From Polynucleobacter sinensis (GTDB lineage Bacteria > Pseudomonadota > Gammaproteobacteria > Burkholderiales > Burkholderiaceae), in NCBI RefSeq assembly GCF_001595985.1, contig NZ_LOJJ01000003.1, positions 558,001-622,000 of the forward strand: a stretch of 64,000 nucleotides of DNA, in the 5' to 3' direction. The notes beneath the pieces were generated by a model. It was not told the DNA's origin and ran no database searches. It worked only from the letters and a program-made list of their open reading frames with translations. This document shows positions 8,989 through 19,245 of this stretch, in pieces. Position 1 is the first letter of the stretch, and every line of letters begins with the position of its first letter. The position numbers were made by a program, and so were the translations under genes.

Positions 8989-10485
8989 ATGCGCCATCTA
9001 TCACCCTCAAGCTGGGCCGTCATCACTGTTAGCATCGCTGCCGTGGTGCATTTAGCTCTTGGCTTCTCAATCGAATTTTCGGTAGATGAAGCGCATTACG
9101 CACTATACGCAAAGCATCTGGCTTTAAGCTATTTTGATCACCCACCTCTGGTTGGTTGGGTTCAGTGGCCCCTAGTTAGCCTGACTAGCTCCGAAGGCAT
9201 GATTCGCCTGATTCCAGAGCTACTGTGGATTATTTCCGCATATTTGGTTTACCTAGTGACCCTTGAGATTCATCACCTCATGCAGGGGCGTAACGCAGGA
9301 TATTTAACAACCACTCTCCCCTCAGCAAATTTATGCGGTCTCATGGCAATACTAGCCATTACGGTAGCGCCACTGCCGCATGTACTGGCAATCGGGCTTT
9401 TGCCAGACACTCTGCTAACCCCCCTGAGTCTTGGCTTAATGCTCATGGCCTTGAAATGGCTTTGTCGAGATACCTTCTCCCTTGGCGACTGGATTGCTAC
9501 CGGCTTACTCCTTGGCCTCGCAGGTCTTAGCAAATACACCGCCGCCTTCACCGCCTTTGCGCTCATGCTAGTGCTTCTGAGCACCCCCAAAAAATCCTGG
9601 ATTCGTCAATTAGGATTTTGGTTGGCAATGCTGATTGCATTGCTAGTCATTAGCCCCGTGCTCTATTGGAATTGGGTTAATGAGTGGATCTCATTTAAAT
9701 ATCAGTTAGCGCATGGCAGTGGTGGCACTTGGGCATGGCGCAGAGTAGCCGCCTTTCTTGGTATTCAAATTGCGTGCTTTGGACCCCTCTTAATTATCGG
9801 CGGGTTCATCTATCTCAAGAATTGCCTCCACACCAATAAATTGAGCCTGTTGGCCTTACTTAGTTTCTTTGTTATTCCATTTGTCATCTTCGCAAGCCTC
9901 TCCGGAGGAGGCAGCCTTCCTCACTGGACAACGCCCGCCTGGTTCTGCATGGCTCCATTTGCAGGCATCGGCCTAGCTAAGGCCTGGAATATGCAACATC
10001 GCCTGGCCATTCGTATTCTTATCATTGCACAATTGATCATTTGTATTTTGGGTTTTGGCTTTGTACTCTCCGGAGGGATTAACACTGCCGCAGTGAAATC
10101 CAACCCTATCGCCGACCTCTATGGCTGGAAAGCAGCCGGCCAAAAAGCAGCCCAGCTTGCTATCGCTACCAAGGCAGATGGAATTGCCGTGCAAAACTGG
10201 ACCTTAGGCAGCAGAGCAGCCTGGTATGCAAGTCCGCTACCCGTATTTGTAATGGATCAACGTCAGGATCAATTTGACCTCTGGTTTGGCCAGCTTCCAC
10301 AAGGATCGAGCGTCATTTTGATGAATTGGTCCGGCATGCCATTTCAGGCCCCGGTTGGCGGAAAGCATGCCTTTGAGCGTTGCGAACCCCTCGATAGCCT
10401 TGAAATAGTCCGATTTGGGCAAGTTTTATCCAAATTCGACTTTAATCTGTGTCGCAACTGGCAAGATTCTGGCGCAGCCCACTAA
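8989..10485 (+). CDS. GT39/ArnT-type membrane glycosyltransferase
   Basis: A 498-aa multi-spanning membrane protein of the GT-C superfamily (GT39, PMT/ArnT-like), which transfers sugars from lipid-linked donors on the periplasmic side of the inner membrane. Near the N-terminus the acidic motif F-S-V-D-E-A-H-Y-A, then Y-F-D-H-P-P-L-V-G-W, is the first periplasmic loop of the family with the presumed catalytic Asp. About ten hydrophobic segments follow, then a soluble C-terminal part from about residue 370. It is the first gene of a plus-strand cluster with a flippase-like protein, a GT9 glycosyltransferase and a PAP2 phosphatase. The acceptor (lipid A, protein or other glycan) cannot be told from sequence. 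Confidence 0.85.
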   Translation: MRHLSPSSWAVITVSIAAVVHLALGFSIEFSVDEAHYALYAKHLALSYFDHPPLVGWVQWPLVSLTSSEGMIRLIPELLWIISAYLVYLVTLEIHHLMQGRNAGYLTTTLPSANLCGLMAILAITVAPLPHVLAIGLLPDTLLTPLSLGLMLMALKWLCRDTFSLGDWIATGLLLGLAGLSKYTAAFTAFALMLVLLSTPKKSWIRQLGFWLAMLIALLVISPVLYWNWVNEWISFKYQLAHGSGGTWAWRRVAAFLGIQIACFGPLLIIGGFIYLKNCLHTNKLSLLALLSFFVIPFVIFASLSGGGSLPHWTTPAWFCMAPFAGIGLAKAWNMQHRLAIRILIIAQLIICILGFGFVLSGGINTAAVKSNPIADLYGWKAAGQKAAQLAIATKADGIAVQNWTLGSRAAWYASPLPVFVMDQRQDQFDLWFGQLPQGSSVILMNWSGMPFQAPVGGKHAFERCEPLDSLEIVRFGQVLSKFDFNLCRNWQDSGAAH

Positions 10486-10533
10486 TTCCCTAAATTCAAG
10501 ACCTTAGACGCTCAAGGCATTATCCTTACGCCT

Positions 10534-11577
10534 ATGAGTTCACACGCTAAATCCACCTCAAAACCCATACCCAGGTGGAAGGTAGTTCTAAAACGCGCCT
10601 GGCCAACAATTCGCATTCTGCTATCTATCGGCTTACTTTGGAAAGCAACTAGCGGAATTGATTGGCATGCGCTACTAGACTCCCAAATCCAAATGCAACC
10701 TTGGTGGTTCTTAGCTGCACTCCTGTCTATGCTGAGCGCTTTTATCTGTGGGGGCATACGCTGGGGATTCTTGATGCGTAAGGTGGGATTCCAAGCAAGT
10801 CTCAAAAACTTTATCGCGCTTTATCTTGCGGGTGGCCTCATTAACCAAGGTCTCCCGAGCACCCTCGGTGGCGACAGTTATCGCGCCATCACTGCGACGC
10901 ACTTAAATAGTAGCGGCAATCTTGTCGAAGAAAAACAATTGGATGAAGAGCTGCACCAATCGGTTGATCTAGAGCATGCCACCCCTAAACTGCGCCTGAG
11001 TTTCTCTATGGTTCTGGTCGATCGCCTATTAGGCTTGGCAGGCAATAATTTATTAGGCGGCATTGGCCTGGTTCTTGGTGGCGCAACCTTAGCAGTTTGG
11101 GGCAAAGATTTAGGTTACGCAGTAACTGGTGTGATGGTTTTTGCAGGTCTACTAATTGCCTTCATTCTTGCTTGGGGGCCTACCTGCAATCTTTTGCAAA
11201 AACTCCTCAATAGATTACAAATGAATGATGCTTTACCAGGCATCAAACTGGCTTTTTCTTGGCCAATGAATATCGCGCAAGCTGTTTTTGCAATCGGCAT
11301 TCATCTACTAACCATCCTAACGCTACTGTTCTGCCTAAAAGCATACGGCGTAGATGCCCCAATCGAGGGGTTAATGATTGGGTTGCCTGCGCTGAGCTTA
11401 TTGCTCATGCTGCCCATCAGCATATCTGGCTGGGGCTTGCGTGAAGCCACCCTATCTTCAGTGCTCGCTTTATGGGGTGTGAATCCATCCATCACTGTTC
11501 TAGCATCAATTAGTTACGGCGCCATTACTGTCATCTCAGTATTACCAGGCGCTTACCTTTTATTAAAACGGAAATAA
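10534..11577 (+). CDS. Lysylphosphatidylglycerol synthetase-type (UPF0104) membrane protein
   Basis: A 347-aa integral membrane protein of the UPF0104/YbhN family, related to the flippase half of MprF. It shows the family's N-terminal W-x-x-L-L-D segment, a conserved early N-Q-G-L-P-S-T-L-G-G-D block (about residue 100), and a C-terminal I-S-G-W-G-L-R-E-A motif. Several hydrophobic helices run throughout, and there is no soluble aminoacyl-transferase domain, so lipid aminoacylation is unlikely. A role in moving a lipid or lipid-linked sugar across the membrane is suggested by its place between a lipid-linked-sugar glycosyltransferase (GT39) and a GT9 enzyme, but this is inference. Confidence 0.85.
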   Translation: MSSHAKSTSKPIPRWKVVLKRAWPTIRILLSIGLLWKATSGIDWHALLDSQIQMQPWWFLAALLSMLSAFICGGIRWGFLMRKVGFQASLKNFIALYLAGGLINQGLPSTLGGDSYRAITATHLNSSGNLVEEKQLDEELHQSVDLEHATPKLRLSFSMVLVDRLLGLAGNNLLGGIGLVLGGATLAVWGKDLGYAVTGVMVFAGLLIAFILAWGPTCNLLQKLLNRLQMNDALPGIKLAFSWPMNIAQAVFAIGIHLLTILTLLFCLKAYGVDAPIEGLMIGLPALSLLLMLPISISGWGLREATLSSVLALWGVNPSITVLASISYGAITVISVLPGAYLLLKRK

Positions 11578-11595
11578 TTTTTTTAAAGTTCTCCT

Positions 11596-12855
11596 ATGAG
11601 TATTAGCGTCAATACCATGCGTGCCATAGACCATTGGGTCGGCGTACCACTATGTGCAGTAGCGAGCCCTTTTGTCGCCCTCATTGATGGTGTAAAAAAT
11701 ATCTTTGGTCGAGGTGCTGGCACCCCAGAAAAACTCCTCTTCATTGAGTTATCGGAAATGGGTAGCGCTATTTTGGTCGACCCAGCAATGCGCAATGCGC
11801 AAGCTCGCGGTGCAGAGTTATTTTTTCTGATTTTTAAAAGCAATCGCGCCAGCTTAACTTTGCTTAACACCGTTAAACCTGAAAATATTTTCACGATTGA
11901 CTCTTCAAGTCTTGGCGGCTTAATTAAAGACACTCTCAAGTTTTTAGTTCTTGCGCGCAAGCATCGCATTGATACAGTCATCGACTTGGAATTGTTCTCT
12001 CGCTTTACCGCTCTCCTTACCGGTCTTTGTGGGGCAAGGCGTCGCGTTGGATATCACATCTTCCATGGTGAAGGCTTATGGCGTGGATTTATGTTGACGC
12101 GCAAGGTTCACTACAACCCGCATATCCATATCACCAAAAACTTTTTATCCTTAATTCATGCTGCTTTTGCGAAAGACATTGAGGTGCCTTTTAGCAAAAT
12201 TCATATCGCCGATTCAGAGGTGCGCTTAGAGCAGGCAAAGATTGATCCTGTGGCAGTTAGCAAAGTCCGCGAGCGCATTGAAAAGCTCGCAACTGGGGCG
12301 GGAATTACTTTTAACCAAGGTAAACAACGGCTGATTTTGGTAAATCCGAATGCTAGCGATCTGCTGCCCCAGCGTCGGTGGGCACAGCAACGCTTCTCAG
12401 AATTAATCCAAGCTTTAAATCAACGCTATCCAAATGATTTGATTCTGATTACGGGTTCACCAGCAGAATTTGACTATGTTGAAAAAGTTCGTGTTGTAGC
12501 TAATGTTAAAAATGCGTTGAACTTTGCAGGGCAAGTCAGCTTTGCAGAATTACCACCGCTTTACACCCTATCCGATGTCATGGTGACAAATGACTCTGGG
12601 CCAGGCCACTTCTCGGCAGTGACCCCTTTGAGAACGGTGGTGTTGTTTGGACCAGAAACACCCGCCCTGTATGGCTCTATCGGAAGATCTATCGCCATTA
12701 CAGCTAATCTGGCCTGCTCGCCTTGCGTGAGTGCAGCCAATCATCGCAAAACGCCATGCCATGACAATGTTTGCATGCAAGCAATTACTGTGGCCCAGGT
12801 GTTGGAAAAGATGGCGCATCAACTTAACGAAGCCGATCAAGAGAAGGCACGTTAA
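11596..12855 (+). CDS. Glycosyltransferase family 9 (heptosyltransferase-like) protein
   Basis: A 419-aa protein of the GT9 (GT-B fold) family, whose best-known members are the ADP-heptose:LPS heptosyltransferases. The N-terminal domain carries the L-L-F-I-E-L-S-E-M-G-S strand and loop. The C-terminal donor domain shows the V-N-P-N-A-S-D-L-L-P-Q-R-R-W segment and the diagnostic T-N-D-S-G-P-G-H-F-S-A near residue 330, equivalent to the D-T-G/D-S-G-P motif that binds the nucleotide sugar. It is cytoplasmic or membrane-peripheral and about 60 residues longer than WaaC/WaaF. The genes on each side are co-oriented with 18-base and 5-base gaps. The sugar donor and acceptor are unknown; LPS core or another surface glycan is likely. 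Confidence 0.85.
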   Translation: MSISVNTMRAIDHWVGVPLCAVASPFVALIDGVKNIFGRGAGTPEKLLFIELSEMGSAILVDPAMRNAQARGAELFFLIFKSNRASLTLLNTVKPENIFTIDSSSLGGLIKDTLKFLVLARKHRIDTVIDLELFSRFTALLTGLCGARRRVGYHIFHGEGLWRGFMLTRKVHYNPHIHITKNFLSLIHAAFAKDIEVPFSKIHIADSEVRLEQAKIDPVAVSKVRERIEKLATGAGITFNQGKQRLILVNPNASDLLPQRRWAQQRFSELIQALNQRYPNDLILITGSPAEFDYVEKVRVVANVKNALNFAGQVSFAELPPLYTLSDVMVTNDSGPGHFSAVTPLRTVVLFGPETPALYGSIGRSIAITANLACSPCVSAANHRKTPCHDNVCMQAITVAQVLEKMAHQLNEADQEKAR

Positions 12856-12860
12856 GCCTG

Positions 12861-13658
12861 ATGGTTCAAGGGCGTAACTCTTTCGCTGAAAGAATCTCTC
12901 TCGGGGTTTGGTTGATCCCCCTCATTCCACTGGGTCTGGCTGTCGCTATTTATTTCGGAGGATGGCAAACTCCTACGTTTTTATGGATTAATCGCTATAC
13001 CCAAAATTTGCCAGATACTTTGTGGGCATGGCTAACTTTTTTGGGAAATGGTTGGGGGATTTTTGCCCTATGCTTTCCCTTATTGCTTCTCGCCCCAAGA
13101 TTGTTTTGCTCAGGGTTGATCGCAGCCTCTATTGGCGGAATTCTGAGTCAAATCGTGAAGCCCTTCTTAGCCCTTCCGCGACCCGCCGCTGTTTTACCCT
13201 TAGAAGATTTTTATCGCATTGGCGAACCGCTACTAAATAGAGCTATGCCATCTGGTCACACCTTGACTGCTTTTGCGGTTGCGGCCGGCCTTTACTTTGC
13301 GAGCGATAAAGAAAAGCGCTCCTCCATGTGGTGGGTATTTATATTGGCATTGCTCGCAGGAATCTCGCGCAATGCTCTGGGTGCCCATTGGCTTACAGAT
13401 GTGTTGGCTGGCTGCGCGATTGGTTTATGGTCAGGCATGCTTGGTGCTATTCTTGCAAGTTATATTCCAGAGACTCAGTTGGCAGCAAATAAAACGATTC
13501 CACGCGTATTGTCACTTGGTGGAATTGGAACAATCTACACGCTACTGACACAAACCCTAGATTCAGATTTAAATCAATCCTTGCAATATGCCTGTGTCGC
13601 CCTAGTGAGCATTACCCTCATCTTTTTTATTAAAGCGCAAAAGGTAAGGGCTGACTAA
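12861..13658 (+). CDS. PAP2 family membrane phosphatase
   Basis: A 265-aa inner-membrane phosphatase of the PAP2 superfamily. All three catalytic motifs are present: K-x6-R-P in the K-P-F-L-A-L-P-R-P segment, P-S-G-H in M-P-S-G-H-T-L, and S-R-x5-H-x3-D in S-R-N-A-L-G-A-H-W-L-T-D. Five or six membrane helices surround them. Enzymes of this type dephosphorylate lipid phosphates such as undecaprenyl pyrophosphate, phosphatidylglycerol phosphate or lipid A. Its place at the end of the GT39 / UPF0104 / GT9 run suggests recycling of a lipid carrier used in glycan synthesis, which is inference. rlmJ starts two bases downstream. Confidence 0.88.
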   Translation: MVQGRNSFAERISLGVWLIPLIPLGLAVAIYFGGWQTPTFLWINRYTQNLPDTLWAWLTFLGNGWGIFALCFPLLLLAPRLFCSGLIAASIGGILSQIVKPFLALPRPAAVLPLEDFYRIGEPLLNRAMPSGHTLTAFAVAAGLYFASDKEKRSSMWWVFILALLAGISRNALGAHWLTDVLAGCAIGLWSGMLGAILASYIPETQLAANKTIPRVLSLGGIGTIYTLLTQTLDSDLNQSLQYACVALVSITLIFFIKAQKVRAD

Positions 13659-13660
13659 AT

Positions 13661-14527
13661 ATGTTTAGTTATCGCCATGCTTTCCATGCTGGTAGTCATG
13701 CAGACATCCTCAAGCATCTCACTCTCATCCATCTAGTAGAGTACCTTCAAGAAAAACCGGTGGCGCTCACTATGGTAGATACCCATGCTGGCGCAGGAAT
13801 TTATAGCCTCACCGATGGTTTTGCAACAGTGAGTAAAGAAGCTGATAACGGCATCTATCGCCTTGCAAAGTATGCCGCTGAATATCCAGTTAGCGCCGGT
13901 ATCGAGAATTACCTCAGTCACATCCAAGCAGAAAATATCGATGGAGAGATCCATGCCTACCCGGGCTCACCATTTATTTTGGCTCGCTTACTCAGGCCAC
14001 AGGATCGTCTCAAGTTATTTGAGCTACACCCTAAAGAAATTGATATCTTGCGACACAATATCGGCGAACTAAAACAAGCTAAGCAAATCGATATTTACAA
14101 AGAAGATAGTTTTACTAGGCTCAAGGGTCTGCTACCCCCGCCGAGTAGACGTGGACTGGTGTTGATTGACCCCTCGTACGAGGATAAACAAGACTATCGC
14201 TATCTTGAAACCGCTATCGAAGAAGCCATGCAACGCTTCCCGACGGGATGCTATGCCATCTGGTATCCGGTTCTCTCCAGAAGAGAATCCGCCGCATTAC
14301 CTGATCGCATGAAAAAGATTGCTGCTAGCCATAAGCGTTCTTGGCTGCATACAGAGTTACGCGTAGAAAACGCCCCCAAAGAGCGGCGCCTTCAAGCAAG
14401 TGGTATGTTCATCATCAACCCACCATGGACTTTAGAAAAACAATTGGCGGAAAGTTTACCGATTCTGATCAAGGCCTTGAGCCAAGGTCATGGTGCACAA
14501 TTTTTACTCAAGAGCTTTGAGGCTTAA
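13661..14527 (+). CDS. rlmJ: 23S rRNA (adenine(2030)-N6)-methyltransferase
   Basis: A 288-aa SAM-dependent methyltransferase that methylates A2030 in 23S rRNA. The N-terminus M-F-S-Y-R-H-A-F-H-A-G-S-H-A-D is the RlmJ signature. The SAM-binding D-T-H-A-G-A-G-I-Y lies near residue 41 and the catalytic D-P-S-Y-E-D motif near residue 167, the N6-adenine methyltransferase equivalent of D/N-P-P-Y. Length is normal for the family. It starts directly after the PAP2 gene and may be co-transcribed with it, although the functions are unrelated. It converges on the SOUL gene. Confidence 0.95.
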   Translation: MFSYRHAFHAGSHADILKHLTLIHLVEYLQEKPVALTMVDTHAGAGIYSLTDGFATVSKEADNGIYRLAKYAAEYPVSAGIENYLSHIQAENIDGEIHAYPGSPFILARLLRPQDRLKLFELHPKEIDILRHNIGELKQAKQIDIYKEDSFTRLKGLLPPPSRRGLVLIDPSYEDKQDYRYLETAIEEAMQRFPTGCYAIWYPVLSRRESAALPDRMKKIAASHKRSWLHTELRVENAPKERRLQASGMFIINPPWTLEKQLAESLPILIKALSQGHGAQFLLKSFEA

Positions 14528-14554
14528 ATCTTAAATGCTAAAACTCAGAAAGCC

Positions 14555-15215
14555 TTAATCACGCACCCGAATCATCACCTCGTTGCGGCGCATAAATGGG
14601 AGCGTCCAAGGCGGGTTATAACGAGCAAATTGCGCTGAGCCAATAGCCTGCCAATTCTTTGACTGAATCCAGGCCTCAAGCAAGCGCGTTTTTTCAAGAA
14701 CCTTCTCCTCGTTATAAAAGCCAGAGAAAGTAATGACTGCCCTCTTCTCAGCAGGAACTTCCCTAATTTTCACTTGCGTGTTTAAAGGTTTAGGTAGGGT
14801 TTCGAGGGTAAATTCAGATGGCATGACAAACGATACAGTCCATTGACTTCCAGCGCCGCCCTCAAATGCATTCGCTTCAATGCTGACGGGGGCAGTCATT
14901 GCAATCTTGGCGCTTTTTCGCTCCGCGCCTGACTCGATAACCACTGGAGCAGTCATTGCTATTTTTTCACTAACCTGATTTTGACCAAAAATATATCCAG
15001 CAATAAGACGAAAACCTTGATTGGAGGCACTATCTAAATCGCCATTCACCGTAACCTCAGCCAAGATCTGCGGAGCATAGGCACGCAGCTCAAACGGCTC
15101 TGATTTTTCTAACAGAGAAAATCTAGGTTCTTCAGTAGCCATGACTCCACTCGCAAATAAAACAACCGCTAGAAAGAAAAATCTCTTTAAGAGGGATGCT
15201 TGGGCCGTGAATACC

Positions 15216-15229
<14 letters not shown>
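14555..15229 (-). CDS. SOUL heme-binding family protein with signal peptide
   Basis: About 224 aa. The N-terminus carries a basic segment and a hydrophobic helix (L-L-K-R-F-F-F-L-A-V-V-L-F-A-S-G-V-M-A), consistent with a cleaved signal, followed by a SOUL/HBP domain. Recognisable parts are F-E-L-R-A-Y-A-P near the start of the domain, two near-repeats of I-A-M-T-A-P-V, the F-V-M-P-S-E-F-T-L-E-T-L-P strand, and a final Y-N-P-P-W-T-L-P-F-M-R-R-N-E-V. SOUL proteins bind heme or related tetrapyrroles; the physiological role in bacteria is unclear. The start at 15229 overlaps the end of the LD-carboxypeptidase gene by 14 bases, so the two may be coupled. Two upstream start codons were judged less likely. 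Confidence 0.85.
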
Positions 15230-16624
<1,395 letters not shown>

Positions 16625-16627
16625 TCA

Positions 16628-17092
16628 CTATGAATGCGAAACATCTGCCCAACAATTGGGAGTTTCATAAAGTCGAATTGAGGACAACTTCAGTCGACCA
16701 TCAAATGCCTTTTCAAATACGGGCTGCAGCAATCCAAATGCAGCACTGGCTAGATTTTCAACAGTAGGCACATGATCCATCACCACCGTCTTGTGGTCAG
16801 GAATGGATTTCAAATACTCAACCAAACCAACATCTTCTTTAGCCACTAAAAATGCATGATCCCAGGGCTGAACAACATACTGATTAGTGAGGCGCTTGAT
16901 ATCGCCAAAATCCAAGACCATGCCATCATCAGCCTTTCCGGGATGATCGGCCACCACACCAGTCAGCGTGACCTCAATAGCATAGCGATGACCATGCAAA
17001 TGACGGCACTGGCCATCGTGATTCGGAATGCGATGACCAGAGTCAAATTCAAGTCTACGTGTGATGGATATCGCTTCTTGCTTAGTGGTCAT
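16628..17092 (-). CDS. queD: 6-carboxy-5,6,7,8-tetrahydropterin synthase
   Basis: A 154-aa homologue of 6-pyruvoyltetrahydropterin synthase that makes 6-carboxytetrahydropterin from dihydroneopterin triphosphate, the second step of queuosine precursor (preQ0) synthesis. Zinc ligands H20, H33 and H35 and the catalytic C29 are all present in the F-D-S-G-H and C-R-H-L-H-G-H segments. A later W-D-H-A-F-L motif and a C-terminal R-L-Y-E-T-P-N also match. The protein is slightly longer than E. coli QueD (about 120 aa). It sits between queE and tadA; with QueE it forms two consecutive steps of the pathway. Confidence 0.95.
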   Translation of the reverse strand: MTTKQEAISITRRLEFDSGHRIPNHDGQCRHLHGHRYAIEVTLTGVVADHPGKADDGMVLDFGDIKRLTNQYVVQPWDHAFLVAKEDVGLVEYLKSIPDHKTVVMDHVPTVENLASAAFGLLQPVFEKAFDGRLKLSSIRLYETPNCWADVSHS

Positions 17093-17133
17093 TTTCTTTT
17101 TCTAAAATCTCTCAAAATCGCTAATCGCTAGCT

Positions 17134-17787
17134 CTAGCGGATACCAATTATCTTATGAGTCTGCACACTCAATCGCCATAAAGGCCTCTTTTGACACAAA
17201 CGAACTGCTAATGCCATATTTTCCTGCAAGTTAGGGCCATCCATCGGCTGCAAGAAACGATTGCGGTAATCCATTTTCTCAAAGCGAGCCAATAACGTCT
17301 CTATAGAAGTGTGTCCCACCTGAGGAATCACCACCTTGATTTCATCGGCCTGTAACACCACTAATTCAGAGCCTGCTTTGGGACTGACACATACCCAGTC
17401 AACGCCTTTCGGCACCTTGATAGTTCCATTGGTTTCAATCGCGATCATAAAACCCTTGGCATGTAATGCATCAATTAAAGCGACATCCAATTGAAGCAAA
17501 GGTTCGCCGCCGGTAAAGACAACATAGCGCTGCTGCGGTCCGGCAGAGGTGCTACACCACGCCTCCTCAATGACATCCGCAAGTTCAGAGGCGGCCTCAA
17601 ATTTTCCTCCACCAGCTCCATCGCTACCCACAAAGTCTGTATCGCAAAATTGACAAATGGCGGTCGATCGATCTTCCTCGCGTCCACTCCATAGGTTGCA
17701 GCCAGCAAAGCGACAAAATACTGCAGCGCGGCCAGCGTGGGCGCCCTCACCCTGAAGGGTTGGGAAGAGTTCTTTTACGGTATACAT
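17134..17787 (-). CDS. queE: 7-carboxy-7-deazaguanine synthase (radical SAM)
   Basis: A 217-aa radical SAM enzyme that converts 6-carboxytetrahydropterin to 7-carboxy-7-deazaguanine in queuosine synthesis. The substrate-binding L-Q-G-E-G is at 11-15. The Fe-S ligands are C30, C45 and C48, a C-x14-C-x2-C spacing in place of the radical SAM standard C-x3-C-x2-C. This expanded motif is known for the QueE subfamily that includes Burkholderia. The F-T-G-G-E-P-L SAM-binding motif and the C-terminal R-L-S-V-Q-T-H-K-I-I-G-I end are typical. It lies upstream of queD on the same strand, 41 bases apart. Confidence 0.95.
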   Translation of the reverse strand: MYTVKELFPTLQGEGAHAGRAAVFCRFAGCNLWSGREEDRSTAICQFCDTDFVGSDGAGGGKFEAASELADVIEEAWCSTSAGPQQRYVVFTGGEPLLQLDVALIDALHAKGFMIAIETNGTIKVPKGVDWVCVSPKAGSELVVLQADEIKVVIPQVGHTSIETLLARFEKMDYRNRFLQPMDGPNLQENMALAVRLCQKRPLWRLSVQTHKIIGIR

Positions 17788-17815
17788 AGCTAAGTACTGA
17801 TTTTAAGCTGTTTGC

Positions 17816-18523
17816 TTACTTCCAGGACGCAAGCTCCCACTCTAGATAATCTTCCCAATATGCAGCATTCCAATAGACTCCGCTGGTAATGTAGCGGCCA
17901 AAGCCCCTACGGATAGTCCAGCGCCCAATTTCCGGGGAAAACCACATGTCCTCCTGGCGATAACTGGCCATACGGAAGATATCGTTACTCTGAAAGTAAG
18001 GGGCCTCGTTTTGGTACTTGAGAACCACAAACTGACCTGCTGGAACGGAAATCATCTCCCATTGCTGCGCAGACATACTCAAGCCCCAGTAGTAATTAGC
18101 ATCGGGATATCCAGGCACCTGGTAATTGGTACGGTAAAAGCTAGACCACCCCGGGATCAATTGTTCTGGCCACAAAGGAATTGCCTGTTGAAACTTCTGA
18201 GGAGGACTCCAATGTGGATCCAGAATCACATAACCCCATGGACCCTGAATTTCATCTGGAAGCGGGCCTGCTTTAAGGCCGCTGCGCGCAATCCTGATTT
18301 GGGGACCGATTGATACTACCGTTTCAGTAACAATATCTACCAACTCTTGATTAAAGACATTGCGAACGTTGTAAACCCATTGTTGACCAACTTGCGGCGC
18401 TCTCACTTTCGGAGGGTTCATGGGCTGTGCTACAGGAATACCAGTCGGATAGGGTTGCGAAGAGATGCACCCCGTTAAGAGCGCTAATAGAAAGGGTAAA
18501 ACCCAGTTTCTCAATAAATTCAT
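17816..18523 (-). CDS. Hypothetical lipoprotein, tandem paralogue 2
   Basis: About 235 aa. The N-terminus M-N-L-L-R-N-W-V-L-P-F-L-L-A-L-L-T-G-C is a lipoprotein signal with lipobox L-T-G-C. The ATG at 18523 is chosen because it begins the signal and overlaps the stop of the upstream paralogue (ATGA). The mature part is Trp-, Tyr- and Pro-rich and shares with its neighbour the blocks G-I-P-V-x-Q-P, V-G-Q-x-W-x-Y, L-P-x-E-I-Q-x-x-W-G, L-W-P-E-Q-L, M-S-A-Q-x-W-E and V-P-A-G-x-F. No known domain is recognised. It is probably an envelope protein; function unknown. Confidence 0.7.
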   Translation of the reverse strand: MNLLRNWVLPFLLALLTGCISSQPYPTGIPVAQPMNPPKVRAPQVGQQWVYNVRNVFNQELVDIVTETVVSIGPQIRIARSGLKAGPLPDEIQGPWGYVILDPHWSPPQKFQQAIPLWPEQLIPGWSSFYRTNYQVPGYPDANYYWGLSMSAQQWEMISVPAGQFVVLKYQNEAPYFQSNDIFRMASYRQEDMWFSPEIGRWTIRRGFGRYITSGVYWNAAYWEDYLEWELASWK

Positions 18524-19218
18524 TTGTATGAGCTGAGTTGCCACTGATAACTACCTTCACGAATCACTGCACCAATTTGCCCTTGAATCTGATATGAGCC
18601 AGAAGTCTCCCTAGCAACCCACCGACCAATTTCAGGTGCGAACCAAACAGTCTCTTTGCGAATGCAATCGACTTTATTGGCATCTTCATTTTCATAGTTA
18701 ATTAAATTCTGAAAACGCAGAGCAATAAATTCACCAGCGGGAACGATAATCTTTTCCCACCCTTGAGCACTCATATATTGCTGCCAGTTCATTTTTCCGT
18801 CAGAGTAACCGGCTACGCTGTACTTGACAATAAACTGCTTAGCCCAGGTACTGGATAACTGCTCCGGCCACAAGGGCAAAGATGGACTGAAATTGAGCAA
18901 GCGCGGCCACTGTGGATCGGTGCTGACCATGCCCCATGAGGTCTGTATCTCGCTTGGGAGTTGTCTGCCATCAGTTGTAGAGCGCTCAATAGTAATTGTC
19001 GATCCCACATTAGCTACGCACTCATTGATAACATCCAACGTTTTGCCATCAAAAATATCTTTCTTAATGTAAGTCCATTCTTGACCAATCTTGGGAGGAC
19101 GAATCGCCGGCAAAGGCTTAGGCTGAGAAACGGGTATACCGTGCTCATAAGAAAGACTGCCGCAAGCTATGGGTGCTAGCGCAGCAGATGCAATAAATGT
19201 TCGACGAGATAAGTTCAT
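18520..19218 (-). CDS. Hypothetical exported protein with twin-arginine-like signal, tandem paralogue 1
   Basis: A 232-aa protein starting M-N-L-S-R-R-T-F-I-A followed by a short hydrophobic region ending A-P-I-A-C-G. S-R-R-T-F-I is a good twin-arginine motif and the Cys could be a lipid-attachment site, so Tat export as a lipoprotein is plausible. The body aligns along its whole length with the next gene (shared G-I-P-V-x-Q-P, W-P-E-Q-L, M-S-A-Q-x-W-E-x-I-x-V-P-A-G, F-A/S-P-E-I-G-R-W), showing a tandem duplication. Interestingly the two copies use different signals (Tat-like here, Sec-like in the copy). Function unknown. Confidence 0.7.
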   Translation of the reverse strand: MNLSRRTFIASAALAPIACGSLSYEHGIPVSQPKPLPAIRPPKIGQEWTYIKKDIFDGKTLDVINECVANVGSTITIERSTTDGRQLPSEIQTSWGMVSTDPQWPRLLNFSPSLPLWPEQLSSTWAKQFIVKYSVAGYSDGKMNWQQYMSAQGWEKIIVPAGEFIALRFQNLINYENEDANKVDCIRKETVWFAPEIGRWVARETSGSYQIQGQIGAVIREGSYQWQLSSYK

Positions 19219-19245
19219 ATCAGAATCCCAATGAATATGATGAGT

